A DNA stretch of 64,000 nucleotides from Lyophyllum atratum (lineage: Eukaryota > Basidiomycota > Agaricomycetes > Agaricales > Lyophyllaceae). The stretch covers positions 620,001 through 684,000 of the forward strand of contig JACGCN010000017.1 in assembly GCA_014905825.1 (NCBI GenBank). Reading direction: 5' to 3'. Under the pieces are notes generated by a model. That model was given only the letters and a program-made list of their open reading frames with translations. It did not search any database and was not told where the DNA came from. Both the position numbers and the translations under genes were made by a program. Every line of letters starts with the position of its first letter. Within the stretch, counting starts at the first letter, position 1. This document shows, in pieces, positions 1-13,603 of this stretch.

Positions 1-326
1 GGCGTAGGGTGGAGTATGCCCGGGTTCGCTGCGTCGATCACTCCAGCGTCCGTCCAGGTCCAGACCAATTGGGTGTATGTTTTTCAGCTTCGCGGTTGAT
101 CTTTCATCTCACGAATTGAGGCAGTCACATCTATTATCTCTCGTGGCCATTGGCGTTCTGCATCAGCGGGATTTCGTGGTTGACATTGAACAAGCTCTGG
201 CCTCCCCCGGGCGTCGGCGAAGTGGACGAGAAGGACGTTTTCGGCACGTTTGGCCGCGCAGAAGGGACTGGCACTGTAATCCTTGACGGAAATATCCTCA
301 GCATGGATAAAGAGCCGAAGGCGTGA
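1..326 (+). CDS. possible 3'-terminal exon of a gene cut by the window edge
   Basis: A 44-codon open frame runs from about 192 to a TGA at 324-326 and starts directly after an AG acceptor. It is Gly-rich and acidic, with the pieces PPPGVGEVDEKDVFG and GTGTVILDGN. An upstream open piece (about 10-70) followed by a GT could be the preceding exon. I do not recognise a family; the call rests only on the open frame and plausible splice sites, and chance is a real alternative. The start lies outside the window. Confidence 0.25.
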
Positions 327-821
327 CAGGGTTAAGAGATTTTAAGGCATGTTATGAACGTGGACAGAGAGACCACATCCATGTTGTACCGTTTGTGCGT
401 AAGATACGCTTCTTGTGCCCCATGCAAGCTGAGGAGTTGACGATGAGAATGGGGAGATCAGCTCAACTAATGGGGGCTGTGGCGTATTATCTGTCTCAAG
501 TTTGTAGAAGTATGTTCTCCCACCCCACCCTGTCTGGCGAAGACTATGTTGTACGCATCACACACCTTCTTGCCCTTGTTAATAGCATCGAGGTTCAACG
601 TAAGTAGATGAATCACGACAAGGCAGAAGGTGGTGTAATATTTTGTGATATTGAATACAACAAGGTTCAGTACTAAGTACAATATGACAAGGGGTGGTGA
701 GGTTCGTACAGATAGAAACAGAGCTAGGGAACGTGAGTGTGTCTGACTATCAGAACACGAGAAAGTAAGGAGTGAGCAGTTCCCGGAGGATGGATAAAAC
801 GGAGAATAACATAAAGAGACA
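327..821. other. intergenic, no gene seen
   Basis: Short overlapping open frames on both strands show no splice-compatible continuation, hydrophobic segment or family motif. The right part is probably the 3' region of the minus-strand gene ending at 822. Confidence 0.5.
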
Positions 822-2181
822 CTAAACGCCGTAATCCACTTCATCCTCTGCGCAAGGGAGGAATAAGCTTAGTACAAGAGAAATGCCTGTCGCGACGCCT
901 CCAAGAATAGTCATGAGCGCTGTCCACAGTGCCGCCAAGATGATGCCAGCCATGAAGGACAACATCAAGGCGTGCAGGAGAAAAAGGATTATGGCCGATA
1001 TATAAAAAGGGGTAGGCTCCCGCTTTACTATGGGCTCCTCCTTCTGCTGTACGACGGAAGCGGGTTCTGGCTCTGGCTTTTGTCGCAATTTTGGCCAGAC
1101 GAGTGTCCTGAAATCGTCGTAGTCGACGCCTTTAAACCCAGGGACACACAGCTCCGGCGCGACGTAGACCTTGGTGGTAACGGGAGAGTATGGGATAATG
1201 GATTTTCGAATGGACTTTGGTCGAACCGAGCACGCTAGCGTGTCAGCACTTTCCATGCGGCGGAGGCGCGGTCTGCAGTTTGGAACTATCCTTGGGAGAG
1301 CAGCGCGGGCCTGGAAGAGTATTCAAATCCTTGATCAAGGGAATAAGAAGATCTCGACTCACCGGTCGGGCTATCTGAGGCAGAGGAATTGGCACCGACT
1401 GTACCGGTTGAGGCTTCTCCCCGACCTTCAGATACTTTTGAAGGAAACAAAGTACTTTTTTTGGCACGATGGCCCTGGTCCTTTTTCTTCGCTCCTGCCC
1501 AGAGCGCTTTGAACGGTTGAGGAATCTATCCCAACGCGAAAGATTTTTAACTTCCTTTTCTACGTCCTTTGGGTCAGCTGGGATAGGCTATCGTCTCTGT
1601 TAGCTTCGTGAGGGGAAACGTTTCGTGGTGATGCTTACCGAGGGCGGTAGTTCTGGTACAGGGAGCGCAGGACGTGACAAGAAGCCAGTAGACATGCAGT
1701 AGTGCTCGATTTTCTGTTGACAGAAGATAAGGTTTTGGTGGATCTGAGTGGTTAAGGACGTACTCTCTGCCCATCATTAATGGGGCCATACATCCCAGGC
1801 TGAAAGATCAATAAATTGAGTGTTATAATCAACCCGTAGACAGAGAGAAGATACTCACGTCATCGCCCTCGCTCCTTTGGCGACTTGCGTTGGCCTCCCA
1901 GACCCTCCTACTGTCTTCATATGAGTCGGCGATCATCTGCATAAGCATCAACGTGGCTGCCGGGTCGCGATGACCATGGACAGGAAAGCAGGTAGGGCTA
2001 TCACTCTGTAGATTGGTAAGTGGCTGCTCCGCGATTTTTGCTGTGTACTAACTTTGCTGACGCGCTCTGGAAGTACAGGACGCGGGCCTTGGTTGCGTTT
2101 CCGGGTTTTACGACAATCACGACGTTCTGGTCGCGGCGCGTCAAGGCCAACTTGAGAGTCTATCGTAGACATGCTATGCAT
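822..2181 (-). CDS. six-exon membrane protein of unknown function
   Basis: I do not recognise the family. Six exons join cleanly: 2053-2181, 1859-2005, 1764-1799, 1639-1713, 1363-1587 and 822-1310. All five introns are phase 0, and together the exons give 366 residues. The joined frame and the GT..AG borders are what support the model. The middle is basic and Pro-rich (NRSKRSGQERRKRTR; VPIPLPQ). The C-terminal third has an acidic/Pro stretch and then two or three close hydrophobic segments (from FYISAIILFLLHALML to GISLVLSLFLP) before a short acidic tail, so it is probably anchored in a membrane by its C-terminus. The start is the ATG at 2179-2181; a second in-frame ATG lies three codons on. 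The 12-codon third exon (PGMYGPINDGQR) is the least secure piece. Confidence 0.68.
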
Positions 2182-3477
2182 CGGAGACACTCAACGACGC
2201 AGTGCGGCTTTACTGTGAGGGGACTGAAGTGGCCAGGATTCCACTAAGCACTGCTGCTTTTATTGCTGCCCGCTTTGACGACATAAGCGATCCACGGTAG
2301 ACCGCCTCACCATAGATGGTAAGTGGGCCTTCCTCCAGAAGATCCGACATACTGGCCAGGATACAATGCATTGTTCTTCAAGAGCGCGTGTAGATTAGTT
2401 TTCGAGAAGTCGAATTGCTGAGTGTCTATAATTAGCGAACTATAGCGGTTTCGGAGAATTCCGCGAACACGTTTTTCAGCGATCAGATTGATCTCCCGTT
2501 TAGGAAGTCGTCAGGGGTCGGTTACGCTGTTACACTGCCAAGGCACTTCGATTCAAGAGAACAAAGCAATCATTCGCGAAGCCATGGTATCCTCGAGCCT
2601 CGAGGATATTCAATTATATAAGCAATATTCCAGCCATTGAATGAATACCAGACATGGATAGACAACGCTTTGCTACGGCGTATTAGCCTGTCAACAGTGC
2701 GATTCACCATCACGATTCACGCACAGAATTGTAACACTGTTAGACATAACTACTAGTATACGCAACCTTTCTATGCAGGAAGGAAATCAGCTCTGCATTA
2801 TACGGGTCGCGGGGTTGGTAAAACGCCTCGGAGGTGAGCGCTGGCTCCAGGACCTGGTAGGCTCCCGGTAAGTTGGAATTGCGAGGGTGCGATCTAGTAT
2901 ATGAGATAATTAATCTGAACTACCTATCAGCTTAAGAATGAGTGTATACCAAAGTGTTAAGTTACGCAACCACATGGAGAACATACGTTCCTTTTCTATT
3001 GCCAGGTCTCTCTTGCGATTCAGAATCTTCCGCTCACCTTTACTCGACGAGTAAGAGATAAGCGATCCTTCGACTCGGAGAGTTGTGGAGAGGTGTATTG
3101 GAGTACCCAATTGAGCGCGACTGTATGAGCCAGAGCAACAAAGCGGGACGCAGCCAGTGATACGTGCGTATCAAATGATGATGGGGAGGAGGCATGTCAA
3201 GCTGTCATAATTCCGAGCCAAGTGCAATTACCGTGTTTGACAAACTCGAGGTACAAAAAAAGATCGGATGTAAAATTTATTTCACTTCGTTAAATATACA
3301 CAGTATATGAGTCTAAACAGCTACGAACGAACCCAGAAAACTAGGTAATTGGAGGAATAGACAAGCTTGACTGGAAGGATAGGTTGAACGGTTTTGAGGC
3401 TGGCTCAAAGCAATCAGGAGGGTGGCCTGAAGAAATTGCATGAGAAGGTGTCATATTTGTAATGCGGTATATTGAAC
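2182..3477. other. intergenic, no gene seen
   Basis: About 1.3 kb, AT-richer than the flanking genes. The small frames here (for example 2910-3110 minus) have no support beyond length. It separates two minus-strand genes, so it holds the 3' end of the peroxidase gene and the promoter of the membrane-protein gene. Confidence 0.5.
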
Positions 3478-5366
<1,889 letters not shown>

Positions 5367-7086
5367 TTGCAGACATGCTTAGTCGCCTAAGTTCTGAGGA
5401 TCTTGAAGCAATGCATAGCGGTACTTATACGATTTCTGAGATTGTCGATACAATATCCGTCACAACAGCTGTTACTGCTGCCTAAAGGTATGGGCATATG
5501 CACATAAGCCCGTTTCCTTTTCAAGAGAGATAGCCACTGGCAAAAAGGGTCCAGTGAAGCCGGAAGAAGTAGATCTGTGGTTCCCGAGGCAAATGCAACG
5601 GAATTGATCCATTAGTTCGGGACAGGGATTGTCAGCGACGGCGGCGTTGGCCTTCAAGACATGTCGGGAAAGTGTGAAGAAGTGATCCGGCTCGATGAAC
5701 GTCTCGCGCGACGCGCTCTAAGAATGTACATGCGGCATTGAGCAACCCGCCTCGAAGCCGAGGAAAAAAATGGACACGGTGATGACGCACTCTTTTGCCG
5801 TATGAATGGAAGGGAGAGAGTCTCTCTTATAGCCGAGCTGGCGTGATAGAACCTGTGCGTAAGGCTGAGAAAAACATTAGGGCCCGGGTGTAGAGTCGTA
5901 GATGTGCATTCATTATTTGGACATGATTCACGAAAGCAAGATAGCTGCAGTCGTCAGTGCCACCGGGAGGTTTGACCCGTCAAGACTTTGGTAGAGACGA
6001 AACGCCATCGAACTGGGTTTTATATGTGGTCGCCGGTCGGTCGCCTCCCTTGGTGGGCGTATATTCAGATAATGTGCATCGCGTCGCGCTGGCCATGAGA
6101 AATATCAAGTTCAACCTGACCGTGCCAGTCACCACATGCGGTTTCTCGGCTTCTGAGATAAACAGTACCAAGCACCGAAGTATTTCCTTGTTGGGCCCAC
6201 CGGCAATCTTATCTGATCACTTCTCCTCAAGGTGGGTTCCATGAAAGGAGTACTTTGACAGTGACAACGCTTAAGCGATTGTGGGTGCGTATGTTACGTT
6301 GCTTGCCACGAATGAACTCTATTCGTTAGTGTCACCTCGGCCATCCGAAGGGATCGTGGAACAGGTGGATCAATCGTCGCTTCATGAAGTCGCAGGGAAG
6401 TCTCGGCCTCGGGCGTTCATTGTATTTACAGATCCTTGATGTTACGCGATTCGGGGTGGTCAGGTTGTCAACCGCAGGCCTCAATTCCTACGTATACATT
6501 GTCCGCCCTATGTCCCTCATGTCCCTCGTGTCTGCGCTAAGCATCGCTCGAGGTGGGGTACGTACATACGATAACGTGCAATGGCCTCATGCTGCTCCAC
6601 CCCAGCCATCGGGGACCTTCGACTATATTAATATGTCACTGCGACCGACCCGCCGAATGCGTCTCTGATCCTGAAGAGGCTGAAGTTAGGCTTTGGAGCG
6701 CCTGACTCACTTGTGTCGGCCTGGGAGACGCAAGGTCTGAGAATCCCTACCTTCCATTAAGTACTGGCTGCAACATAAGATAAAAAGGTCCGTAAAGTAG
6801 TCATGTGTACATACAACAAGTGTGATTCCAAGAAATCTGGAGTAGAGATACAGATAGGTACGCGGACTGAGGTGAATATGGATACTGGTGTACAACCGTA
6901 TACAGCAGGAAGCATAAATCGTCAAATGTCATAAAAACGGGGAACTTCCAGAAAGGTATTTCCCTGCAGCAGTCTGTGGTACGACCAAAAGAAAAAGGGC
7001 ACGTGCGATCATAATCTGCAGCACTTGACAACTCTGGAACTCGTAACGATGACGGTCGGCGAATCCCAAAAGACGACGGTACCGCA
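5367..7086. other. intergenic, no supported gene
   Basis: 1.7 kb holding the peroxidase promoter at its left end. Several frames of 60-98 codons overlap on opposite strands (5957-6244 plus, 6384-6668 plus, 6801-7097 minus), but none joins to a neighbour by good splice sites or resembles a family I know. Confidence 0.45.
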
Positions 7087-8148
7087 TCATGTCGCAAGAT
7101 ACTCCCGCACGTGGACAGCAGCCGGCGCTGCTATCGCATCCCCACGCTCGACGTCTGGATTATCACTAGGCCTACCGGCCGGTGGGTATTCATGCGAACG
7201 CGATTCGGACCTAGAATGGCGATGCACACCCGCGTCTCCTCCCACGACGCTCTGAGGCACAATACCAGTTCCAGTACCTCGGTCGGTGCCGGGGGCATTC
7301 CCACCAAATGAGCTCCGGGTGGGCATCATGTCGAGCTCGCCGTACTTTGGGGGGCCACCCGATTTATCATATGCTGGGAGGACGTCTTTGTCCCCGATAT
7401 ACCCATCGTGGTCTGAGTTCTGCAGGCCCCCAATGCGCCGGCCCGCTGCGTCCGTGTCGTGTGCTCGTGTGCGTTGCGCATACGGGTATGGAGGAACTTC
7501 GGAAAGGCCGGTTGTTCGTGGGAAGCGGTGTGTTTGGGCGAAAGGGTGCAAAGAGGAGGTGGAAGACGAATATACGGGACGCGGGGTGAAAGAGAAGAAA
7601 CGGGAGAGGGGTTCGTTGTTTCGTCTTAGCCGGACACATCTGAAATTGGAATGTGCGTTAGTTGGAAATTCGTATGATATGAGACTCAAACAGGTGAAGA
7701 TCGAAACTTGTTTGGGGCGGGTTGGCGTACCTTCGAAGAATTACACATCCGACGATCACTAGTCCGACTGCTAGGATGGCATACTCAAGGACCGCCTACA
7801 TCAAATAAATCACACGATAAACGCGTATCGGAAGGTCGTTAGTTCTCTTCTTGCACCTCCTCATCCCTTTAAGAAACTCACCTTCGCAAGTGCGTTGCCC
7901 TCTGGCTCCTCACCGTTGGAGGTGGGCGATGGTGACGGTGTAACAGAGCTTGGGTCCTGAAAGAACGGTCTCGTCGTAGTAACAGCAACAATACTGCTTG
8001 CGCTTGTCGTGAGGGTCGTGCTCGCACTGTCCGACCCTGCACGAGGCAAATGCAGCACGCCGTCTGCGGTCGAGGTAAAGCCGACGAACTTTGTAACGCA
8101 CGGGCTTGGCGAAGTCATCACAGCGCGAGGAACGTTAATGAAGGTCAT
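7087..8148 (-). CDS. single-pass membrane protein with Ser/Thr-rich outer part, 5' end uncertain
   Basis: Function unknown. Three exons fit: 7882 upward (open to about 8196), 7731-7795, and 7087-7639. The first encodes a Ser/Thr/Pro-rich stretch (SASTTLTTSASSIV; DPSSVTPSPSPTSNGEE) typical of an O-glycosylated ectodomain. The second encodes one transmembrane segment (LEYAILAVGLVIVGCVIL) ending at RRCVRLRR, a positive-inside stop-transfer. The third is a Pro/Gly/Asp-rich cytoplasmic tail with PPYPYAQR and DVLPAYDKSGGPPKY. The layout resembles basidiomycete membrane proteins with a one-helix anchor, but I cannot name it. The ATG at 8146-8148 is the first in-frame one; the open frame continues 16 codons upstream without an ATG, so a signal-peptide exon further upstream is likely and the true start is probably beyond 8200. 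Confidence 0.6.
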
Positions 8149-10613
8149 TTCCACGGGGGCCACAGGGAGCTCAACATGCGAGGCGATGAGCACCAACGCT
8201 TTTGGGAGTCGGGAACGGCGTGGAAGACGTCACTGACTCTAAGCGAGGCAGGCAAGATGTTCGTTACATAAGCACACCTATCACGTGACGAGGAGAAATT
8301 TCCGAGTCGCGCCTCTCCGCTTGACGTTCCTCTGTACGTCCTTCTGAGCCATTCTTCTCCGCAGAAACTTGGCTCCTCGTGGTAGAGATGCGGCCAACAA
8401 TGCTCCTGCAGAAGTCTGGGCGCTCAGCCTGGAAAGGTACGAGCCTCCTCAGTTCCAGGTCGACGAATTTGTTTACACGATTTAACCCCGCTTTCAGGTC
8501 CTTACTTCGTTGCGTTTCCCAACCTCCGCGAGGCCATTACGAACCACCAGGCCATTAAGACAGAGGCCAGGTCATGTACTATACTGCCGAATTTCGTCGG
8601 GTGAGCCTTCTGTCGGTTGGTGGTTCGCAGCGGCAATTGAGCATGGCTTAGCGTCCGATTTATGGTTCACAATGGCAAGGATTATCTGCCGGTCCTAGTG
8701 ACCCAGGATATGGTGGGACATAAGCTGGGGGAGTTCTCGCATACGAAGAAGAGGTTCAATTACAAGTGCGTATCTGTCTCAGCCCCTTGAAAGCCTGCGT
8801 ACTTATGGGCTCGGTTTCTGCAGGGCTACCAAAAACAAGTGATCAACTGTGGAGATTCCTTCTTATATCTGGCGGGACCGGCCACGCCCTTTACTCCGTC
8901 GCTACTATAGCTCGTGTATTTATTTCTACTAATTTACTGCAGATGACACAAAGTCAGCCTACCGTTTTTGCCTCCTGGAGCGTTTTTGGTCCCGTCCCTC
9001 GACCGACTTGGAGTTCCATACTCCCTCTTGCTCCCGTAAAAGGACTTGCTTCTGGAGCCCCTCATACCATGTACATAGGACCTGTACACCGGGTTACGGA
9101 GGTAGTTCATGGGTCTCCGGATAGAAGGGTATGTTCTGAGTCCTCGGGCTGCTGGATTGTTAAGCAACCGCTGACGTCTTCACCATCCCTAAGGTTCCGT
9201 GCAAGTATCACTGAAGCGTACCGCTTTTTCGCGTGCGCGTCCCAAGACGAGGTGATGTATGTCATTGATTAGTGGCGGAATTTCTTCAGCGACGGTTATC
9301 TGGGGGCACATTTCAGATCCGACCTTCTTCTTACCATCTGGTCTCAAGCCCACGAACTTGGAAGGCTTAACCACAATGCATTGCACATTCCAATTTTTCC
9401 TACTGTCAGCACCGTTTTGGTTGTTCTCGTGGGCCTAGTTCCCAATTCACTGCCCGTCTTGCTCATACCATCCAAGACCGTCTACTCATCACCCGGATCC
9501 GTTCAAACTGCGTGAACGTTCATTCCTGCTTCACAGGGCTTAATCTACAGTTTCTGGGTTCTCGGACAGACAACTTTTTGTCTGTCCGCGAACACATCGT
9601 CGTCACTTATCCCTCCTTGGATTTCTCATTCGCAAATCTAGGTCGGATATCCTGTTCACTGTGACAAGGGTCGCCGTGCAGTATCATGATGGAGTGGTCA
9701 TCTTGGCGAATGAGGCACTTATCAAGGTGAATACGCCATCAGCGCAACCTTTCGATACTTTAAGGTCATTCCAAGCTTTGCACCCCACCGCTTAACTGAT
9801 ATCGGCCGACCGAAATGTTCGTACCCTTTAATTACGAGTTCGGATAGTTCGTTCTGACGTCTAATTGGCTCGGCGTTCAGCGATCATAATATCGCTGGTG
9901 ATCCAGTTCTTATAAGTAAATGAAAGTTATGTCGCGGAACCGGGAATCGCGCACGTTTGTCTGTCTCCGCCGTAGGCGATGGGAGATCTAGCATGAGGCC
10001 AGCCGTTTGCTGCTCAGGATACCTTTCGAAGTCCTTTCGATGACCGTCGCCCTTTTTCGCGAACCACCCTGAAGGTCCAAGCAATTGGATTTGGGGTGAC
10101 ATATGATCGTACTAGCCTAGTTGAATCAGATGTTATTGTCAACGCTTTTCACTTTACCGAACAAGCCCCTTGAAGATTTTGCAGCCTCTGTGCGCCCTAC
10201 ATATCTGTGAAACGCTACCTGAAGGATGTGAAGATATCTGACTAGACTCTAGGGATGATGGGTTTGAAGCAATGATACGAGTGAGGATAAGAAGTACCTT
10301 TCAAATGTGAGAGATCCCCTTGACGATAACGCGAAACCGCCGGATAGATCCGATCGTGCTTACGCACGGTTCTCTTGTTTGTGCCACCACTGCATCCATC
10401 ACTGGGCAGTCTAGCACAATTCCCCGCTCGCCGTCACCGTTGACGACGACGACGAGGCTCACCAGCTCACGACTCTCCACGACCAACCAACGGATCTCTA
10501 TACCCCGTACGATCGCGTAACGCCCTCGTACACCGCCCTCTCGCAGCGCAATAGAGGGCCCCAGAATCAATCTCATCACATCCGTGGCATTTGTATAGCA
10601 GGATTGTATTCTT
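8149..10613. other. gene-poor stretch, no supported gene
   Basis: About 2.4 kb. The left edge may hold the missing 5' exon of the preceding membrane-protein gene and the right edge the CLA4-type promoter. The longest frame (8766-9272 plus) has no start context, domain or splice partner. One perfect hairpin lies at 9563-9588. Confidence 0.45.
9563..9588. repeat. perfect 10-bp inverted repeat with 6-base loop
   Basis: The arms cggacagaca and tgtctgtccg pair without mismatch around the loop actttt. It lies in a gene-poor region, far from any gene end. It could be a chance palindrome, a relic of a mobile element or a structured RNA; nothing else in the sequence decides. Confidence 0.6.
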
Positions 10614-13603
10614 ATGTCTTACCACCAGGTCACCCCGGCATCCTTGACGCCTTCACGACCTGCTCCTCAGGCCCCCCAGCGGCGGGGAACCGATACCTCT
10701 CAGTCATCAACGTACAACACTAACACAGCACTTTCCAACTCTGGGTACGGTCCATCCTTCACATTCACCCCGTCGTCGCCCTCGACTTCGTCGTACAGCG
10801 GCGGTTACACTGGGATCGGAGGTACACCGGGCTCCACTCATAGTTCGGAGGCGCTGTACAATTCGCAGATCGTGCGGAGTGGCCCTGTCAGCGTGAAGGA
10901 AGAGGGCACGTTTGCGAGTTGGATCTGGAAGCTGAAATGGCTCGTGCTCAAGGAGCAGACGTTGACGATTCACAAGTCCGAAGTAAGTCCTCATCGACGC
11001 GATCGTTGACATCCTCGTGCTAATCCATAACTTCTACCTGAAAGCATTCGCCACAACAAACTGTCATACTCCTTCGCGACATATCAAACATTGAACGCAC
11101 GGACCTCAAGCCCTACTGTCTTCTCCTGGAGGCCAAGGAAAAGCGGTATTACCTCTCGCTGAAGAACGATGAGGAGGTCTATGGTTGGCAGGACGACGTC
11201 TATTCGCGAAGCCCTCTCATGGGCGTGAGCAACCCTACGAACTTCGTACACAAAGTACATGTGGGCTTCGACCCGGTATCCGGTGCTTTTACGGCAAGTC
11301 CGATGACGTTCGCCCACCTCCATATCCCTGACCCACATAATATTCCATCCATGACAGGGCATGCCAGAGCAATGGAGCAAGCTTCTCACCAAGTCTGCTA
11401 TCACGCGAGAGGACTATGCGAAGGATCCACAAGCGGTTCTCGACGTCCTCGAGTTCTATACAGATCATCAAAAGCGTGAATTGGAGGATATGGGTACGCT
11501 TGTCACTGGTTTCCTTTCCCCCATACTAATTGAATGCGGTGCGTCTGTCTAGGTGCCCCAGCCCGTTTCAACGCAGGGACTGGCCTGGGTGGGATCGGTA
11601 AAATCCCCACTCCCAGCGCATCATCCTCTACTACTGGCCTTATCGGTGCGCGCCCCATGAACAAACGCCAAGATAGCGCCCCACCTGGACTCAACGGCGA
11701 TAGCGATAACCTTGCCTCTGCCGCCGCACTCGCTGCAGAGCTCGTCAACGGCTCGCACGTTGCGGTTGCCACCGCAGGATCACAAGGTGGTCCTAGGCTC
11801 CCTGCATCAACAGTCGCCGGTCCATCTGCATCGCGCGCCGCACCTCCCCGACCACTCCTCGCCGGTAGCCGACCTGCACCTGCACCCCCATCTACCGGGG
11901 CTGCACCATCCGGCAAAACCGACCACCTCCCCTCCACCGCTGAGCTCGGCGCGCGGAAACCTGCACATGGTCCATCAGGCACACCGACAACACCCTCGAG
12001 CTCGCTGCCGCAGAGGAAGGAGTCGCTTGCTGGGACAACCGTCTTGCAGCAAGGACAGAGACAACAGCTACCCCAGCCACCACGCGATCAACAGCAACAG
12101 CACCAACGGGAACGAGAGCGGGAAAGAGAAAAGGAGCGGGATCAGCAACAACAACAACAGCAATCACAGGTATCGCCCACTCGCGGCGAGCTGCCGCGGC
12201 CGCCTATGAATGGCCCCTCAAAATCCTCCCCCGCCAACTCCACACCCGCTACTCAGCCCGCGGCAGGTGCAGCAGGCGCGACGGCAGGCCCGCCACCTGT
12301 TAAGCCTCTGCAGCCGACGAAGAGGGTGCAGATCCAGGCAGAGGAGAAGCCAAAGGCTCCTGCGACGGGAGCGGGGAGCGTGGCGGCAGCGGCAGCGGCG
12401 TTGGAGAAGCCGAAGGAGAAGAGGATTAGCACGATGACGGAGGTACAGATCATGGAGAAGCTGCGGCAGGTTGTGTGCGATGACGACCCGAAGCTTATTT
12501 ATAGCAAGATTAAGAAAGTTGGGCAGGGGTGAGTTTTTCATTTCTCTTTATTCGTTCTTCCTCGCTTCATTTCAAACCTCGTTGCTTGTTGTGTTCATGA
12601 CGTCGTTCGGAGCCGATGCTGATGGTTTTTCTACAGAGCCTCTGGGCACGTATACGTGGCCAAGACGCTGGCGACTGGAAAGAAGGTGGCCATCAAGGAG
12701 ATGGATCTGTCGCACCAGCCGCGGAAGGAGCTGATCGTGAACGAGATTCTGGTAATGAAGGAGTCACAGCACCCGAACATTGTCAACTTCCTGGAGTCGT
12801 ATCTTGTGAAGAACAACGAGCTGTGGGTGGTCATGGAGTACATGGAGGGTGGTGCCTTGACGGACATCATCGAGAATAATACCCTAGAGGAGGACCAGAT
12901 ATCGAGTATCTCATTTGAGGTGCGTCGATTCGCTTCGGTATTTGGGGAAGCAAGCTGATAGATATGCGTGCTAGACTTGTAAGGGCTTGGGACACCTTCA
13001 TAGTCAGAGCATCATCCATCGCGATATCAAGTCTGATAACGTTCTGCTCGATGCCCTCGGCCGAGTCAAGATCAGTAAGCCTCTCCACTGATCCTATTCG
13101 ACGTCCATTCTAAGGTTCTCCCCTCCCCAGCCGATTTTGGATTCTGCGCGAAATTGACCGATCAGAAATCGAAGCGAGCGACCATGGTGGGCACGCCCTA
13201 CTGGATGGCGCCCGAGGTCGTGAAGCAGAAGGAGTACGGCGCGAAGGTCGATATCTGGTCGCTTGGCATCATGGCGATCGAGATGATCGAGAACGAGCCC
13301 CCGTATCTTGACGAAGAGCCGTTGAAGGCGCTGTACCTGATCGCGACTAACGGGACCCCGACACTCAAGAAGCCAGAGGCGTTGAGTCGGGAGCTGAAGG
13401 GCTTCTTAGCCGTGTGTCTGTGTGTCGACGTGAGCAGTCGGGCGACGGCGAATGAGTTGCTTGAGGTGGGCATTCTATGTTTCGGCCTTTGCGATTTGCG
13501 CTGATAGCAGGACGATGTGATGTAGCACGAGTTCCTGAAGAAGGCGTGCGCTCTGTCAGGTCTTGCACCCCTTTTGCGGTTCAAGACGAAGCAGGAACGA
13601 TGA
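10614..13603 (+). CDS. cla4: PAK-family protein kinase of the Cla4 type (PH-CRIB-kinase)
   Basis: A Ser/Thr kinase acting downstream of Cdc42/Rac in polarity, septation and hyphal growth. Eight exons (10614-10982, 11045-11293, 11358-11493, 11553-12528, 12637-12919, 12975-13074, 13131-13465, 13526-13603) give 841 residues. A PH domain spans about residues 98-180 ([33 protein letters not shown]), followed directly by the CRIB ([16 protein letters not shown]). The PH domain plus CRIB separates Cla4 from Ste20. A long low-complexity linker (Pro/Ser/Ala, poly-Gln, Arg-Glu repeats) leads to the kinase, about residues 568-820, with [34 protein letters not shown] and [12 protein letters not shown], so all catalytic residues are present. 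The intron after 11293 starts with GC (GCAAGT), a GC-AG intron; reading through gives no CRIB. Its position near the pheromone/receptor region fits the known linkage of PAK genes to basidiomycete mating loci. Confidence 0.95.

Noticed and set aside
7286..7762. 158-codon plus-strand open frame
   Set aside because: Antisense shadow of the tail exon of the Ser/Thr-rich membrane protein.
8766..9272. 168-codon plus-strand open frame
   Set aside because: No domain, no codon-use or splice support, overlapped by opposite-strand frames in a gene-poor region.
11503..12541. long frames antisense and frame-shifted to the Cla4-type linker
   Set aside because: Low-complexity GC-rich coding sequence keeps other frames open; the kinase frame is the supported one.
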